64,000 nt of DNA from JAKFWI01 sp031398975 (lineage in GTDB: Bacteria > Pseudomonadota > Alphaproteobacteria > Caulobacterales > Aquidulcibacteraceae), in NCBI GenBank assembly GCA_031398975.1, contig JANNOI010000042.1:1-64000 (forward strand). Direction: 5' to 3'. The notes under the pieces are model-generated. The model was not told the DNA's origin, made no database searches, and saw only the letters and a list, made by a program, of their open reading frames with translations. A program made the position numbers and the translations under genes. Shown here piece after piece: positions 34,827 through 42,584 of the stretch (within the stretch, counting starts at the first letter, position 1; the number at the start of each line of letters is the position of its first letter).

Positions 34827-35606
34827 ATGCCCAGATTAGTTGGAAAGACGTGCGTCATTACCGGCGCGGCGCGTGGCATCGGCCGCGCCATCGCGGAAGC
34901 CTTTCACGCCGAGGGGGCTTCGGTGATCGTTACCGACAAGGACGAAGCCGCAGGCCAGGCCGTGGCGACCGAGTTGGGATGCCGGTTCGAGCGGCTGGAT
35001 GTCAGCTGCGAGGATGATTGGGAGCGCCTCGCGGTTGTTGCGCCAACGGCGGACGTGGTGGTGAATAACGCCGGCATCACGGGTTTCGAGGAGAATCCGG
35101 TTGCGCACGACCCCGAGCACGCCACCCTGAAGGAGTGGCGTGCGGTCCACCGTGTCAATTTGGACGGCGCCTTTCTGGGATGTCGCTATGCGATCCGGGC
35201 CATGAAAGCGCGCGGCGCGGGATCGATCATCAATATGTCGTCTCGGTCCGGCTTGGTCGGCGTTCCGGCCGCAGCAGCCTACGCGTCGTCGAAGGCGGCC
35301 ATCCGCAATCACACTAAGTCGGTCGCGCTCTACTGTGCCCAGCAGGGCTGGCGCATCCGGTGCAATTCCCTTCATCCGGCTGCGATCCTGACTCCCATCT
35401 GGGAGCCTATGTTAGGGACCGGACCCGACCGGCATCAGCGCATGGCGGCGCTGGTCGCCGACACGCCGTTGAAGCGATTTGGGACGCCCGATGAGGTCGC
35501 GGCTTTGGCCGTGCTGCTCGCGTCGGACGAGGCGACCTACATCACCGGGACCGAACTGAACATCGACGGCGGCTTGCTTGCCGGATCGGCAGCTTCGCCA
35601 GGCTAA
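34827..35606 (+). CDS. Short-chain dehydrogenase/reductase
   Basis: A 259-residue classical SDR. The cofactor motif is TGAARGIG (near 12-19), NNAG lies near 87-90, the catalytic Ser is in NMSSRSG (near 142) and the Tyr-Lys pair is in YASSK (near 154-158). The C-terminus ELNIDGGLLAG is standard. Asp at VTDKDEAAG suggests NAD preference. The substrate is unknown; neighbours are regulators and another SDR-superfamily enzyme. Confidence 0.92.
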   Translation: MPRLVGKTCVITGAARGIGRAIAEAFHAEGASVIVTDKDEAAGQAVATELGCRFERLDVSCEDDWERLAVVAPTADVVVNNAGITGFEENPVAHDPEHATLKEWRAVHRVNLDGAFLGCRYAIRAMKARGAGSIINMSSRSGLVGVPAAAAYASSKAAIRNHTKSVALYCAQQGWRIRCNSLHPAAILTPIWEPMLGTGPDRHQRMAALVADTPLKRFGTPDEVAALAVLLASDEATYITGTELNIDGGLLAGSAASPG

Positions 35607-35740
35607 CGCAACGCAACCAAAGCTAGGCCGAAAGCGCCGCCAGCCCCAGCGCCGAGCGTTGTTCCGAAGTGGCGGGCCACGCCCGATGAAGATGGGCAAT
35701 ACTTCTACGCTATAGCACTATGACCGCTGATAAAACTGAG

Positions 35741-35830
35741 TTCGACAAGGCGTGGCCTATTTGTTTTCAGCCTTGAGCCAGCCATGCGCGAGCATGCTGT
35801 CCATTGAGGCATTGACGATCTCCTCTATGC
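35741..35830. repeat. Duplicated 90-bp block, copy 2
   Basis: This copy covers the last codons and 3' flank of the intact epimerase gene. It matches 32921-33010 at 81 of 90 positions. The differences and shared 3' flank indicate paralogous genes or an old duplication, not a recent copy. Confidence 0.88.
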
Positions 35831-36800
35831 TTGTGTGGCGGTAGCGATAGACGTTCGGCCACTTGGTCACATAGAGGTTCGGATGGCCGAGCTTGCTGTA
35901 GAGGCTGCCGAGTTCCGCCGAGAACGGGCGCATCAGCCCGACGAACCATGTCGGAAGGATCCACGGCTTGGGCCGAAAGCCGAGATGGCCGTAATTCTTG
36001 CGGATCGCGTCGGTGATCTCGGCGATCTTGCCGAAGGCGCCGAATGAGAAGTGGCGATGTCCGTCCGTCGCGGGATCGCCCATCACGGCGATGTGCATGG
36101 CCGCGCAGTCCCGAACGTCGACGAAGTGGCTGACCATGTCCGGCAGCGCCGGGGTCTTTCCCGTCGCCATATCCTTCAGCGTCTCCAGGCTGAACCGACC
36201 CCAGGGCACGAGCGACGGCCCGGCGATGAGGCCGGGATTGACCACCGCCAGCGGCACGCCGCGCGGGTTGGCGTCCCGATCGCCCGCCAACTCCCAGGCC
36301 AGCTTCTCGGCGAGGGTCTTGGAGCGGAAATAGTCGTTCTTGCGGGCGGCGCCGTCGAGAACCGTCCAGTCGTCTTCCGTGAACCGCTGCTTCGAGCGCG
36401 GGAAACCATAGGCGATCGCCGCCTCCGAGCTCGTCAGCACGATCTTGTCGACGGTTTCGCTCCCGAGCGCGGCGCGCATGAGAGAGTCGGTCCCCCGAAC
36501 CGCGCCGCCCGTGCGGTCGGTTTCGGTCGGCACGGCCTGCGGGCTGGCGACATGGAACACCCAGCGCGTTCCCGCGACCGCCTCGCGCCAGCCTTCAGGC
36601 GAGCGCAGGTCGGCGGCGGCCAGGTCGACGCCGGGAAGGATGGATCGAACCGCGGCGGTTTTGGCTTCGTCAGCCAGGCTTCTGACCGTGCCGCGGACGC
36701 GAAATCCCTGCGCCAGCAAATCCTTGGCGATCCAGGAGCCCAGATAGCCGGACACTCCGGTCACAAGGCACAAGTCGCCATTCTGCATCATAGAGGGCAT
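35757..36800 (-). CDS. NAD(P)-dependent epimerase/dihydroflavonol-reductase-like protein
   Basis: A 347-residue extended SDR. The cofactor motif is VTGVSGYLGSWIAKDLL (near 14-30), the downstream strand reads FHVASP, and the catalytic Tyr-Lys pair is in NDYFRSKTLAEK (near 161-165). It most resembles dihydroflavonol-4-reductase-like bacterial enzymes that reduce aldehydes or ketones. A TetR gene is divergent across 91 bp and probably controls it. Its 3' end is duplicated at 32.9 kb. Confidence 0.88.
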   Translation of the reverse strand: MPSMMQNGDLCLVTGVSGYLGSWIAKDLLAQGFRVRGTVRSLADEAKTAAVRSILPGVDLAAADLRSPEGWREAVAGTRWVFHVASPQAVPTETDRTGGAVRGTDSLMRAALGSETVDKIVLTSSEAAIAYGFPRSKQRFTEDDWTVLDGAARKNDYFRSKTLAEKLAWELAGDRDANPRGVPLAVVNPGLIAGPSLVPWGRFSLETLKDMATGKTPALPDMVSHFVDVRDCAAMHIAVMGDPATDGHRHFSFGAFGKIAEITDAIRKNYGHLGFRPKPWILPTWFVGLMRPFSAELGSLYSKLGHPNLYVTKWPNVYRYRHTSIEEIVNASMDSMLAHGWLKAENK

Positions 36801-36866
36801 GGCTTAATCCGCTTCCAAACTGCGAGCTTGCCTGCCTCGCCATCGCGATCGATATATCCATGTCGA

Positions 36867-36890
36867 GTATAAAACTACAACCGGTATAAA
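36867..36890. promoter_or_regulatory. Intergenic AT-rich element with two GTATAAA copies
   Basis: GTATAAA occurs at 36867 and 36884 on the plus strand, just upstream of the TetR ATG, between ATCCAT and ATGGAT half-sites. The AT-rich island sits in the divergent promoter region of the epimerase and TetR genes and could hold -10 elements and operator half-sites. Confidence 0.35.
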
Positions 36891-36891
36891 T

Positions 36892-37530
36892 ATGGATTTG
36901 GTGAAAGGTTTTGAAGAGCCCCCCGAAGGCCGTCGCGAACGCAAGCGCCGGGAAACCCGCACCCGCATCGCCGATGCCGCGATGGCGCTGTTTCAGGCGC
37001 GCGGCTTCACTGCGGTGACGGTCGATGAGATCGCCGAGGCCGCAGACGTTTCCAAGCCGACCTTCTTCAATTATTTCGCGACGAAGGAAGACGTCGTCAT
37101 CGCCTGGCAAGACAAGTTCGCCCTGACGCTGGCGGAGGCGGTCGCGTCACGGCCTGCGCAAGAAACCCTGCCGGAGGCGGTCGAAGCCGCCATGGCGGAC
37201 GCGCTGATCCGCGCGGCGACGCCCGAATCCGCCGCCATCACCGCCCTGATCCGCGCGACGCCGGCCCTGACCGCGCGCAATCAGGTGAAGTACGTGAACC
37301 TCGAAAAAGCGCTCAGCGAAGCTTTGCTGGCGCGCGAGCCCGACGCCGATCTCTTAGAGGTCAAGCTCCTTTCAATGATCACGATCGGCGCGCTGCGCGT
37401 CGCGACCGACGCGTGGCGCATTCCAGACGACGCCGCCGGCCTCGACGTCCAAGCCTTCACCCGCGACATCTGTCACGTTCTATCGCTCGCCCTTGGGAAG
37501 AGCCGCTCGTCCACATATACTCCGGCATAG
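36892..37530 (+). CDS. TetR-family regulator
   Basis: A 212-residue repressor. The helix-turn-helix domain spans about residues 18-65 (RIADAAMALFQARGFTAVTV, then DEIAEAADVSKPTFFNYFATKED). The C-terminal half ends with a helical ligand-binding domain containing SMITIGALRVATDAWR. It is divergent from the epimerase-like reductase, the likely target. The C-terminal residues after SLALG look unconserved. Confidence 0.88.
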   Translation: MDLVKGFEEPPEGRRERKRRETRTRIADAAMALFQARGFTAVTVDEIAEAADVSKPTFFNYFATKEDVVIAWQDKFALTLAEAVASRPAQETLPEAVEAAMADALIRAATPESAAITALIRATPALTARNQVKYVNLEKALSEALLAREPDADLLEVKLLSMITIGALRVATDAWRIPDDAAGLDVQAFTRDICHVLSLALGKSRSSTYTPA

Positions 37531-37610
37531 ATTTGGCGGCACGGACGATAGTGATGATCACTACGTCTAAGCTACAGCGCTACTCCCGTAGCAAAGCGCC
37601 GAGCGACGAT

Positions 37611-38495
37611 CTAATCCCACCAGAAATACCACCAATCGTTCGCCATCAACAGCGCCGCCAGCGCTGACAGGCTGCCTACGCCCTGATCAATCACGTCCGG
37701 GCAATAGCCATAGTGCTCGCGCCCCAGAGCCAATGCGGCCTCGCGATCCGCCGGACGACGGACCGCGCGCAGGTTCAGCGTGTCGCGATTTATCCCGACG
37801 AGTTCGACGCCGAAGCGTTCATGCCAGCGCCTGAGCGCCGCAACATGCTGGGCGGGCGGCGGGCAGGCGTTCCAGTTCCCCCAGCGCAGATAGGCAGGCA
37901 CCTCCCAGCTCCGCGTGTTTGGGATAAGCAGGATGTGGACGAGTGGGAACGGCTTGCCGGAAAGACTATCGCTTGCCACCGTCAGTGCGCTGCCCTCCGC
38001 CGCGCCCGGCGCAGGCCATTGGCCAAGCGGTGGCTGAGGCAGATCGGGGTCGGTGCCAGACCATTGCGCCAAGCTTTCTGGAAAACGGAGCTTCGTCGCC
38101 TCGGCCAAGATTGCGGCCGGTGTCGGCGGCGGGGCGTCACCGAAAGGTGAGGACACACCCGGCGCCGCCGGGAACACTACGGGATCCTCCAGGGCGAATT
38201 GCTCGGCGATCGCGTCGAGCTGTTCGTCGTCGGCGACGATCACCGGCCAACCACGGCCTTCCGCTCGAAGCCGCTCCCATTCCGCCAGCGCGCGCTCGCC
38301 CGGCACTTCGACGCGCGGGTAGGGAAGTGCGGCGAGCATCCGCGCCCGCATCCGGTCCCATTCGGCACGGCGCTCGGGCGGCATCGGCGGCTGATAACTA
38401 AGTTGGGCGCGGGCCAGGGCCGAACGACTCGATCCAACGATCACGGCTAGCAACGCGACAAACCACCCTAAGAGTGTGCGTCGTGACATCGACAA
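37611..38495 (-). CDS. Exported DUF4253 protein
   Basis: A 294-residue protein with an N-terminal twin-Arg-like signal (SRRTLLGWFVALLAVIVG, residues about 4-21) and a DUF4253 domain in its C-terminal third: RSWEVPAYLRWGNWNACPPP, HVAALRRWHERFGVELVGI and the closing ANDWWYFWWD. DUF4253 proteins have no known biochemical role and are usually cytoplasmic, so the signal-like N-terminus is unusual. The first half carries Pro-rich low-complexity sequence. It has no operon partner. Confidence 0.78.
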   Translation of the reverse strand: MSMSRRTLLGWFVALLAVIVGSSRSALARAQLSYQPPMPPERRAEWDRMRARMLAALPYPRVEVPGERALAEWERLRAEGRGWPVIVADDEQLDAIAEQFALEDPVVFPAAPGVSSPFGDAPPPTPAAILAEATKLRFPESLAQWSGTDPDLPQPPLGQWPAPGAAEGSALTVASDSLSGKPFPLVHILLIPNTRSWEVPAYLRWGNWNACPPPAQHVAALRRWHERFGVELVGINRDTLNLRAVRRPADREAALALGREHYGYCPDVIDQGVGSLSALAALLMANDWWYFWWD

Positions 38496-38606
38496 AGCTT
38501 AATAGCTCAGCGTCCATAGTCCGCAATTGGCAGAAGCCGCGATCACCCGAAAACCCACGCTAAAGGCAGCGTAGGCGCGGCGGCTTCTGGGTACCAAACG
38601 GCGGTA

Positions 38607-38698
<92 letters not shown>

Positions 38699-38820
38699 GG
38701 GCTCCGTCTTTGGGTCGGGACGGGAACTTAGTGGGTGTGGGCGCGGGCTGCAACGCGGGGTTTGCGGGCCCCGGCGGCCGGGCGGCCCGGCGGCGGCGCG
38801 GGCGGGGCCCGGCCAGGGTC

Positions 38821-39306
38821 TCAATCCAGGAGCAGGCTTTCGGGCTGGGTGACGGTCAGTTCGACGACGTGCTTTTCGATCTTCAGACGCTCGATAACCG
38901 CATCCTGGGTCATCAGGAGGTAGCGCATCGGGCGCTGGCCCAGGAACATTTCGTTATTGCGCTGGACGAGCCCTAGGCCGCGGGCGAAATCCAGGTTCCC
39001 GTCGGAGAGGAAGCGCACCTTGCCCTGGGGGTCGAGCTGGGCGGCCCAGGCGGCGACCGTCCAGGGATCGTTGGGGGCGATGCAGGCGAGCAGCGAGAAG
39101 CCGGCGGCGCGGAACATATCAGCCTTGGCGATGAATTCGGGCGCGTGACGGGTGGTGCAAACCGGGGTGAACGCCCCCGGCACGCCGATGATCACCGCGC
39201 GCCGCCCCGCCAGCAGCGCCTCGGTCTGGACCGGTTTTACCGCCCCATCGCGCAATTCGCCCAAGGTGACGCTCGGCGCGCGTTGGCCTGTCCTTGCGAT
39301 CGTCAT
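38821..39306 (-). CDS. Peroxiredoxin, Prx5-like
   Basis: A 161-residue thiol peroxidase. The catalytic motif PGAFTPVCTTRHAPEF (peroxidatic Cys near 49) and the later GNLDFARGLGL are typical of the Prx5/AhpE-like group of redoxins. It reduces H2O2 or alkyl peroxides with glutathione or thioredoxin. No second conserved Cys is evident, so it may be a one-Cys enzyme. ATG at 39306 is chosen, since the upstream residues look unconserved. Confidence 0.9.
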   Translation of the reverse strand: MTIARTGQRAPSVTLGELRDGAVKPVQTEALLAGRRAVIIGVPGAFTPVCTTRHAPEFIAKADMFRAAGFSLLACIAPNDPWTVAAWAAQLDPQGKVRFLSDGNLDFARGLGLVQRNNEMFLGQRPMRYLLMTQDAVIERLKIEKHVVELTVTQPESLLLD

Positions 39307-39423
39307 CTGCCCGCTTCTCCCGTTGCGAGAGTTGATACTAGTCAAAAGTAACCGGCCTGTTCATTCTGAAAGTCGGGGCTGCGCTTACGTGCAGGCGCGG
39401 ACCGATGCTTGGCGGGGGGCGGC

Positions 39424-40206
39424 ATGGGGATATTCCGGCTTTTGGCGGCCGCGGCGGCTGCGTTTGTTTTGGCGATGGGTCTCGCGGGATGCGGGCCCCA
39501 GATGCGCGACCTCGAGGAGGGCGAGCGCGGGGTGGCCGCCGCCATTATCGATGGTGACACGTTCGAGCTCGATAGCGGCCTGAAAGTGCAGCTGACCGGC
39601 ATTGTGGCGCCGAGCGCCCGTAACGGGGAGAAGCTCTCCAAGGAGGCGCGCGCGGGCCTGGAGAAGCTGGCGCTGGGCCGGCCCGTGCGGCTGGCGTATG
39701 GCGGGGAAAAGCGCCTGGAGGAGCTGGCGCTGGCGCAGGTGTTTGTGCAGACCGAAGGCGGGCGCTGGATCTGGGCCCAGGAGGCGATGCTGCGCGAAGG
39801 GCTCGCGCGGGTGCGCACCTGGAAGACCAACAAGGCCCGCGCCGAGCAGCTCTACGCCGCCGAGGCCGCCGCGCGCGCCGCCAAGCGAGGGGTTTGGGCG
39901 GAGAAGGAATATGCCATCGCCGCCGCTGACGCGCTTTCCGCCGAGGCGCGGGGGTTCCAGGTGGTGGAGGGCGAGGTGGAGGCGGTGGAGGCGCGGCCGG
40001 ATCGCAGCTACCTGAATTTCGGGGCCGATTACCGGCGGGACTTCACTATCGCGGTGGCGGCGGAGAATGTCGCGGCCTGGAGCGGGGCGGGCGCAGGCCT
40101 CTCGGCGCTGAAGGGCAAGCGCGTGAGGGTTCGGGGCTTCGTGCGCGCGGCCGGAGGCCCGCTGATCGAGGTGGACCACCCCGAAGCGATTGAGATCCTG
40201 AATTAA
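39424..40206 (+). CDS. SNase-like lipoprotein with altered catalytic residues
   Basis: A 260-residue protein with a lipobox LAGC (Cys near 23) followed by a staphylococcal nuclease-like domain (AAIIDGDTFELDSGLKVQLT, residues about 40-135). Thermonucleases need an Arg in the strand before GI and a Glu at DAPE; here these read VQLTGIVAPS, so both appear lost. The later REGLARVRTW Arg is kept. A second OB-like region (near 155-255, ending KGKRVRVRGFVRAAGG) suggests a binding role. Its 3' end overlaps the convergent rpoH gene by 4 nt. Confidence 0.75.
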   Translation: MGIFRLLAAAAAAFVLAMGLAGCGPQMRDLEEGERGVAAAIIDGDTFELDSGLKVQLTGIVAPSARNGEKLSKEARAGLEKLALGRPVRLAYGGEKRLEELALAQVFVQTEGGRWIWAQEAMLREGLARVRTWKTNKARAEQLYAAEAAARAAKRGVWAEKEYAIAAADALSAEARGFQVVEGEVEAVEARPDRSYLNFGADYRRDFTIAVAAENVAAWSGAGAGLSALKGKRVRVRGFVRAAGGPLIEVDHPEAIEILN

Positions 40207-41039
40207 GCCTCAACGCCCATGGCGCGCCGCAGCTTGGACAGCGCGTGGGCTTCGATCTGGCGTACCCGCTCCTTGGAGATGGACAGGCGGCGGCCGAGGG
40301 ATTCCAGCGTCTCCCCGTCCTCCGACAGGCGCCGGGCGGAGAGGACGAAGCGCTCCCGTTCGGTCAGGGTGGCAAGGCCCGCTTGCAGCAGATTGGTCCG
40401 GGTCACGCTCTCGCCGGCCTCGACGACCACCTCCTCCGGGCTCGCGCGGTCATCGGCCAGGAGATCCTGCCACTCGCCTTCGCCGTCCTCGGCCAGCGGC
40501 GCGTTGAGGGAGCGATCGGGGCCGGAGAGGCGCGAGGCCATGGAGGCGACCTCGCCGGGCGAGGTTTTCAACGCCTGCGCGAGTGCGTCAGGCCCGTCGC
40601 GGTCCAGTACTGCGCGCAAGCGCCGCAGGCTGAAAAACAAGCTTTTTTGTGCGCTGGTGGAGCCCAGCCGGACGATGGACCAGTTCCGCAGGACGAAATC
40701 CTGCATCGCCGCGCGGATCCACCAGGCGGCATAGGTGGAGAAGCGGACCCCGCGCTCGGGCTCGAAACGCGCCGCCGCCTGCATAAGGCCGACATTGCCC
40801 TCCTGAACGAGATCGGCGAGCGCAAGGCCGTAATGGCGAAACCGCACCGCCATCGCCACCACCAGGCGGACATAGGCCGAGGTAAGGGTGTGGAGCGCCC
40901 GTTCGTCCTGATCGTAGCGCCAGCGCATGGCCAGATCGCGCTCGAGCTCGGCGCTGAGCAGCGGCCGCGCCATCGCCGCACGCGCAAAGCGCCGGGCGCC
41001 CTGCTCCAATTCCGCCGCATCGGTTGCGGGCATCGCCAC
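40203..41039 (-). CDS. rpoH: RNA polymerase sigma-32-type factor (RpoH)
   Basis: A 278-residue alternative sigma factor of the heat-shock group. Region 2 reads DLVQEGNVGLMQAAARFEPE and RFSTYAAWWIRAAMQDFVLR, directly followed by the RpoH box AQKSLFFSLRRLR. Region 4 is TLTERERFVLSARRL and SKERVRQIEAHALSKLRRAM, binding -35 elements. Many Alphaproteobacteria have two RpoH paralogues, so this could be rpoH1 or rpoH2; its modest length and divergence suggest the second. It is convergent with the nuclease-like gene and lies downstream of carD on the same strand. Confidence 0.9.
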   Translation of the reverse strand: MAMPATDAAELEQGARRFARAAMARPLLSAELERDLAMRWRYDQDERALHTLTSAYVRLVVAMAVRFRHYGLALADLVQEGNVGLMQAAARFEPERGVRFSTYAAWWIRAAMQDFVLRNWSIVRLGSTSAQKSLFFSLRRLRAVLDRDGPDALAQALKTSPGEVASMASRLSGPDRSLNAPLAEDGEGEWQDLLADDRASPEEVVVEAGESVTRTNLLQAGLATLTERERFVLSARRLSEDGETLESLGRRLSISKERVRQIEAHALSKLRRAMGVEA

Positions 41040-41155
41040 GCTCCGCGTTCGTTCCCACTCAGGGGTTTACGCGCGGATGCCGGTTTGGATCAGCGCCGCC
41101 GGCGCGGGGGGGCTTTGCTGCACAGAACGCCGAAGCAGCCGGGCCGAAGCCGGGC

Positions 41156-41683
41156 TTAGGCGGCCGCCACAACCTTCTTATTGGCAAGAGAGCCCGAAAG
41201 CTTTTCCAGCGCCTTGTCGCGGTCGATCTTTTCCACCGCCGCGAGTTCGCGGGCCATCCGATCGAGGGCGCTCTCGTACAGCTGGCGCTCGGAATAGGAT
41301 TGCTCGGGCTGGTCGGAGGCGCGGTGGAGGTCCCGTACGACCTCGGCGATCGAGATGAGATCCCCGGAATTGATCTTGGCCTCGTATTCCTGAGCCCGGC
41401 GGGACCACATGGTGCGCTTGATGCGGGCGCGGCCGGCCAGCGTGCGCATCGCGTCGTCGACGACCTTGGAGGTGGCCAGGGGCCGCATGCCGCAGGAGCG
41501 GGCCTTCGCGGTGGGCACGCGCAGCGTCATCTTGTCCTGCTCGAACGCGATGACGAAAACTTCCAGATCGATGCCGGCGACCGTCTGCTTCTCAATACCC
41601 GTAACCCGGCCTACCCCGTGCGCGGGATAGACGATGTGGTCGCCGGTCTTGAAAGCATTCGCCGTCGCAGAGATCGTCGTCAT
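41156..41683 (-). CDS. carD: CarD-family transcription regulator
   Basis: A 175-residue RNA polymerase-binding protein. The N-terminal Tudor-like interaction domain is FKTGDHIVYPAHGVGRVTGIE and the C-terminal helical domain, with the conserved Trp in KRTMWSRRAQEYEAKINSGD, contacts promoter DNA. CarD stabilises open complexes. It lies on the minus strand between fdxA and rpoH. The 198-bp upstream gap includes a CGCGGCC/GGCCGCG stem but no gene. Confidence 0.95.
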   Translation of the reverse strand: MTTISATANAFKTGDHIVYPAHGVGRVTGIEKQTVAGIDLEVFVIAFEQDKMTLRVPTAKARSCGMRPLATSKVVDDAMRTLAGRARIKRTMWSRRAQEYEAKINSGDLISIAEVVRDLHRASDQPEQSYSERQLYESALDRMARELAAVEKIDRDKALEKLSGSLANKKVVAAA

Positions 41684-41881
41684 CCATTATTTCCTTTTTT
41701 AGCCCCATTTTGCGCGCGCGCAGAGCCCCATGCGAGGCGCGGCCTCGGCCGCGTCTCTATCCCCTGGGCGCCAGCAAGTGCCGACGTCGCTTAATGTCGC
41801 CTCAGGCGCGTCATGGAGGGCTTTAAGTACCACGAACCCGCTTCAGGGGGAAGCCCTGGCCGGCCGCGGCCTTAGGCGGCG

Positions 41882-42223
41882 CTACTGGCCGCGTCCAGGG
41901 TTCGGGGTGAAATATTTCTCGAATTTGCCCTTTTCGTCCCGGAACGCGTCCGCGTCCGCGGGGGGCTGCCCCTTGCGGGTGATATTGGGCCAGATCTTGG
42001 AATAGGTGGTGTTCACCTTCAGCCAGCGCCCATCCGGCTCATCGTTCATGTCCGGCTTGATGGCGTCCACCGGGCATTCGGGCTCGCACACCCCGCAATC
42101 GATGCACTCGTCGGGATGGATGGCCAGAAAGTTTTCGCCCTCGTAGAAGCAATCCACCGGGCACACCTCGACGCAATCCATGAATTTGCATTTCACGCAG
42201 GCGTCGGTGACGATAAAAGTCAT
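41882..42223 (-). CDS. fdxA: 7Fe/8Fe ferredoxin FdxA
   Basis: A 113-residue ferredoxin carrying two clusters. The first binding set is CVKCKFMDCVEVCPVDCF, where the second CxxC-type position suggests a [3Fe-4S] site, and the second is CIDCGVCEPECPVDA for a [4Fe-4S] cluster. The C-terminal extension (KWPNITRKGQPPADADAF-like) is typical of the FdxA family. It carries electrons at low potential. An S4-domain gene and the SUV3-like helicase lie upstream on the same strand, and carD is downstream, a conserved alphaproteobacterial arrangement. Confidence 0.95.
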   Translation of the reverse strand: MTFIVTDACVKCKFMDCVEVCPVDCFYEGENFLAIHPDECIDCGVCEPECPVDAIKPDMNDEPDGRWLKVNTTYSKIWPNITRKGQPPADADAFRDEKGKFEKYFTPNPGRGQ

Positions 42224-42278
42224 TGCGGCAAAGGTTCCTTACAGCGCGGCCCAGATTTGGCCGGCGCGTTAGGAAGCG

Positions 42279-42584
42279 TCAAGCATCGCGACAAGGATCG
42301 CGGTAGAGAAGGCGCGCCTCCTCGGGCGGCCCGCGCCGGGTTCCCGCCGCCACCACCAGGATGGTCACCACCTTGCCGGCGCGCACCAGGCTGAGTCCGT
42401 CGCCCGGTTTCAGAGTCGCGCCCGGCTTGTCCAGCGCGCGCGTGGCGGGCCCGCGCGACAGACGCACCGCGCCCTCGGCCAGCGCCCGCGCGGCCAGGGT
42501 CCGGGTCTTGAAGAAGCGCGCGCGCCAGAGCCACACGTCCGCCCGCACGCACGCCTCAGGCTTGGCTTCGGGCTTGGGGCTCAA
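42279..42584 (-). CDS. S4-domain RNA-binding protein (Hsp15/HslR-like)
   Basis: A 101-residue protein with an S4 domain: RADVWLWRARFFKTRTLAAR, EGAVRLSRGPATRALDKPGA, and LKPGDGLSLVRAGKVVTILV. Hsp15-type proteins bind stalled 50S subunits with attached peptidyl-tRNA. TTG at 42584 overlaps the helicase stop (TTGA), suggesting coupling; a GTG at 42548 is an alternative. It lies between the helicase and fdxA. Confidence 0.82.
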   Translation of the reverse strand: MSPKPEAKPEACVRADVWLWRARFFKTRTLAARALAEGAVRLSRGPATRALDKPGATLKPGDGLSLVRAGKVVTILVVAAGTRRGPPEEARLLYRDPCRDA

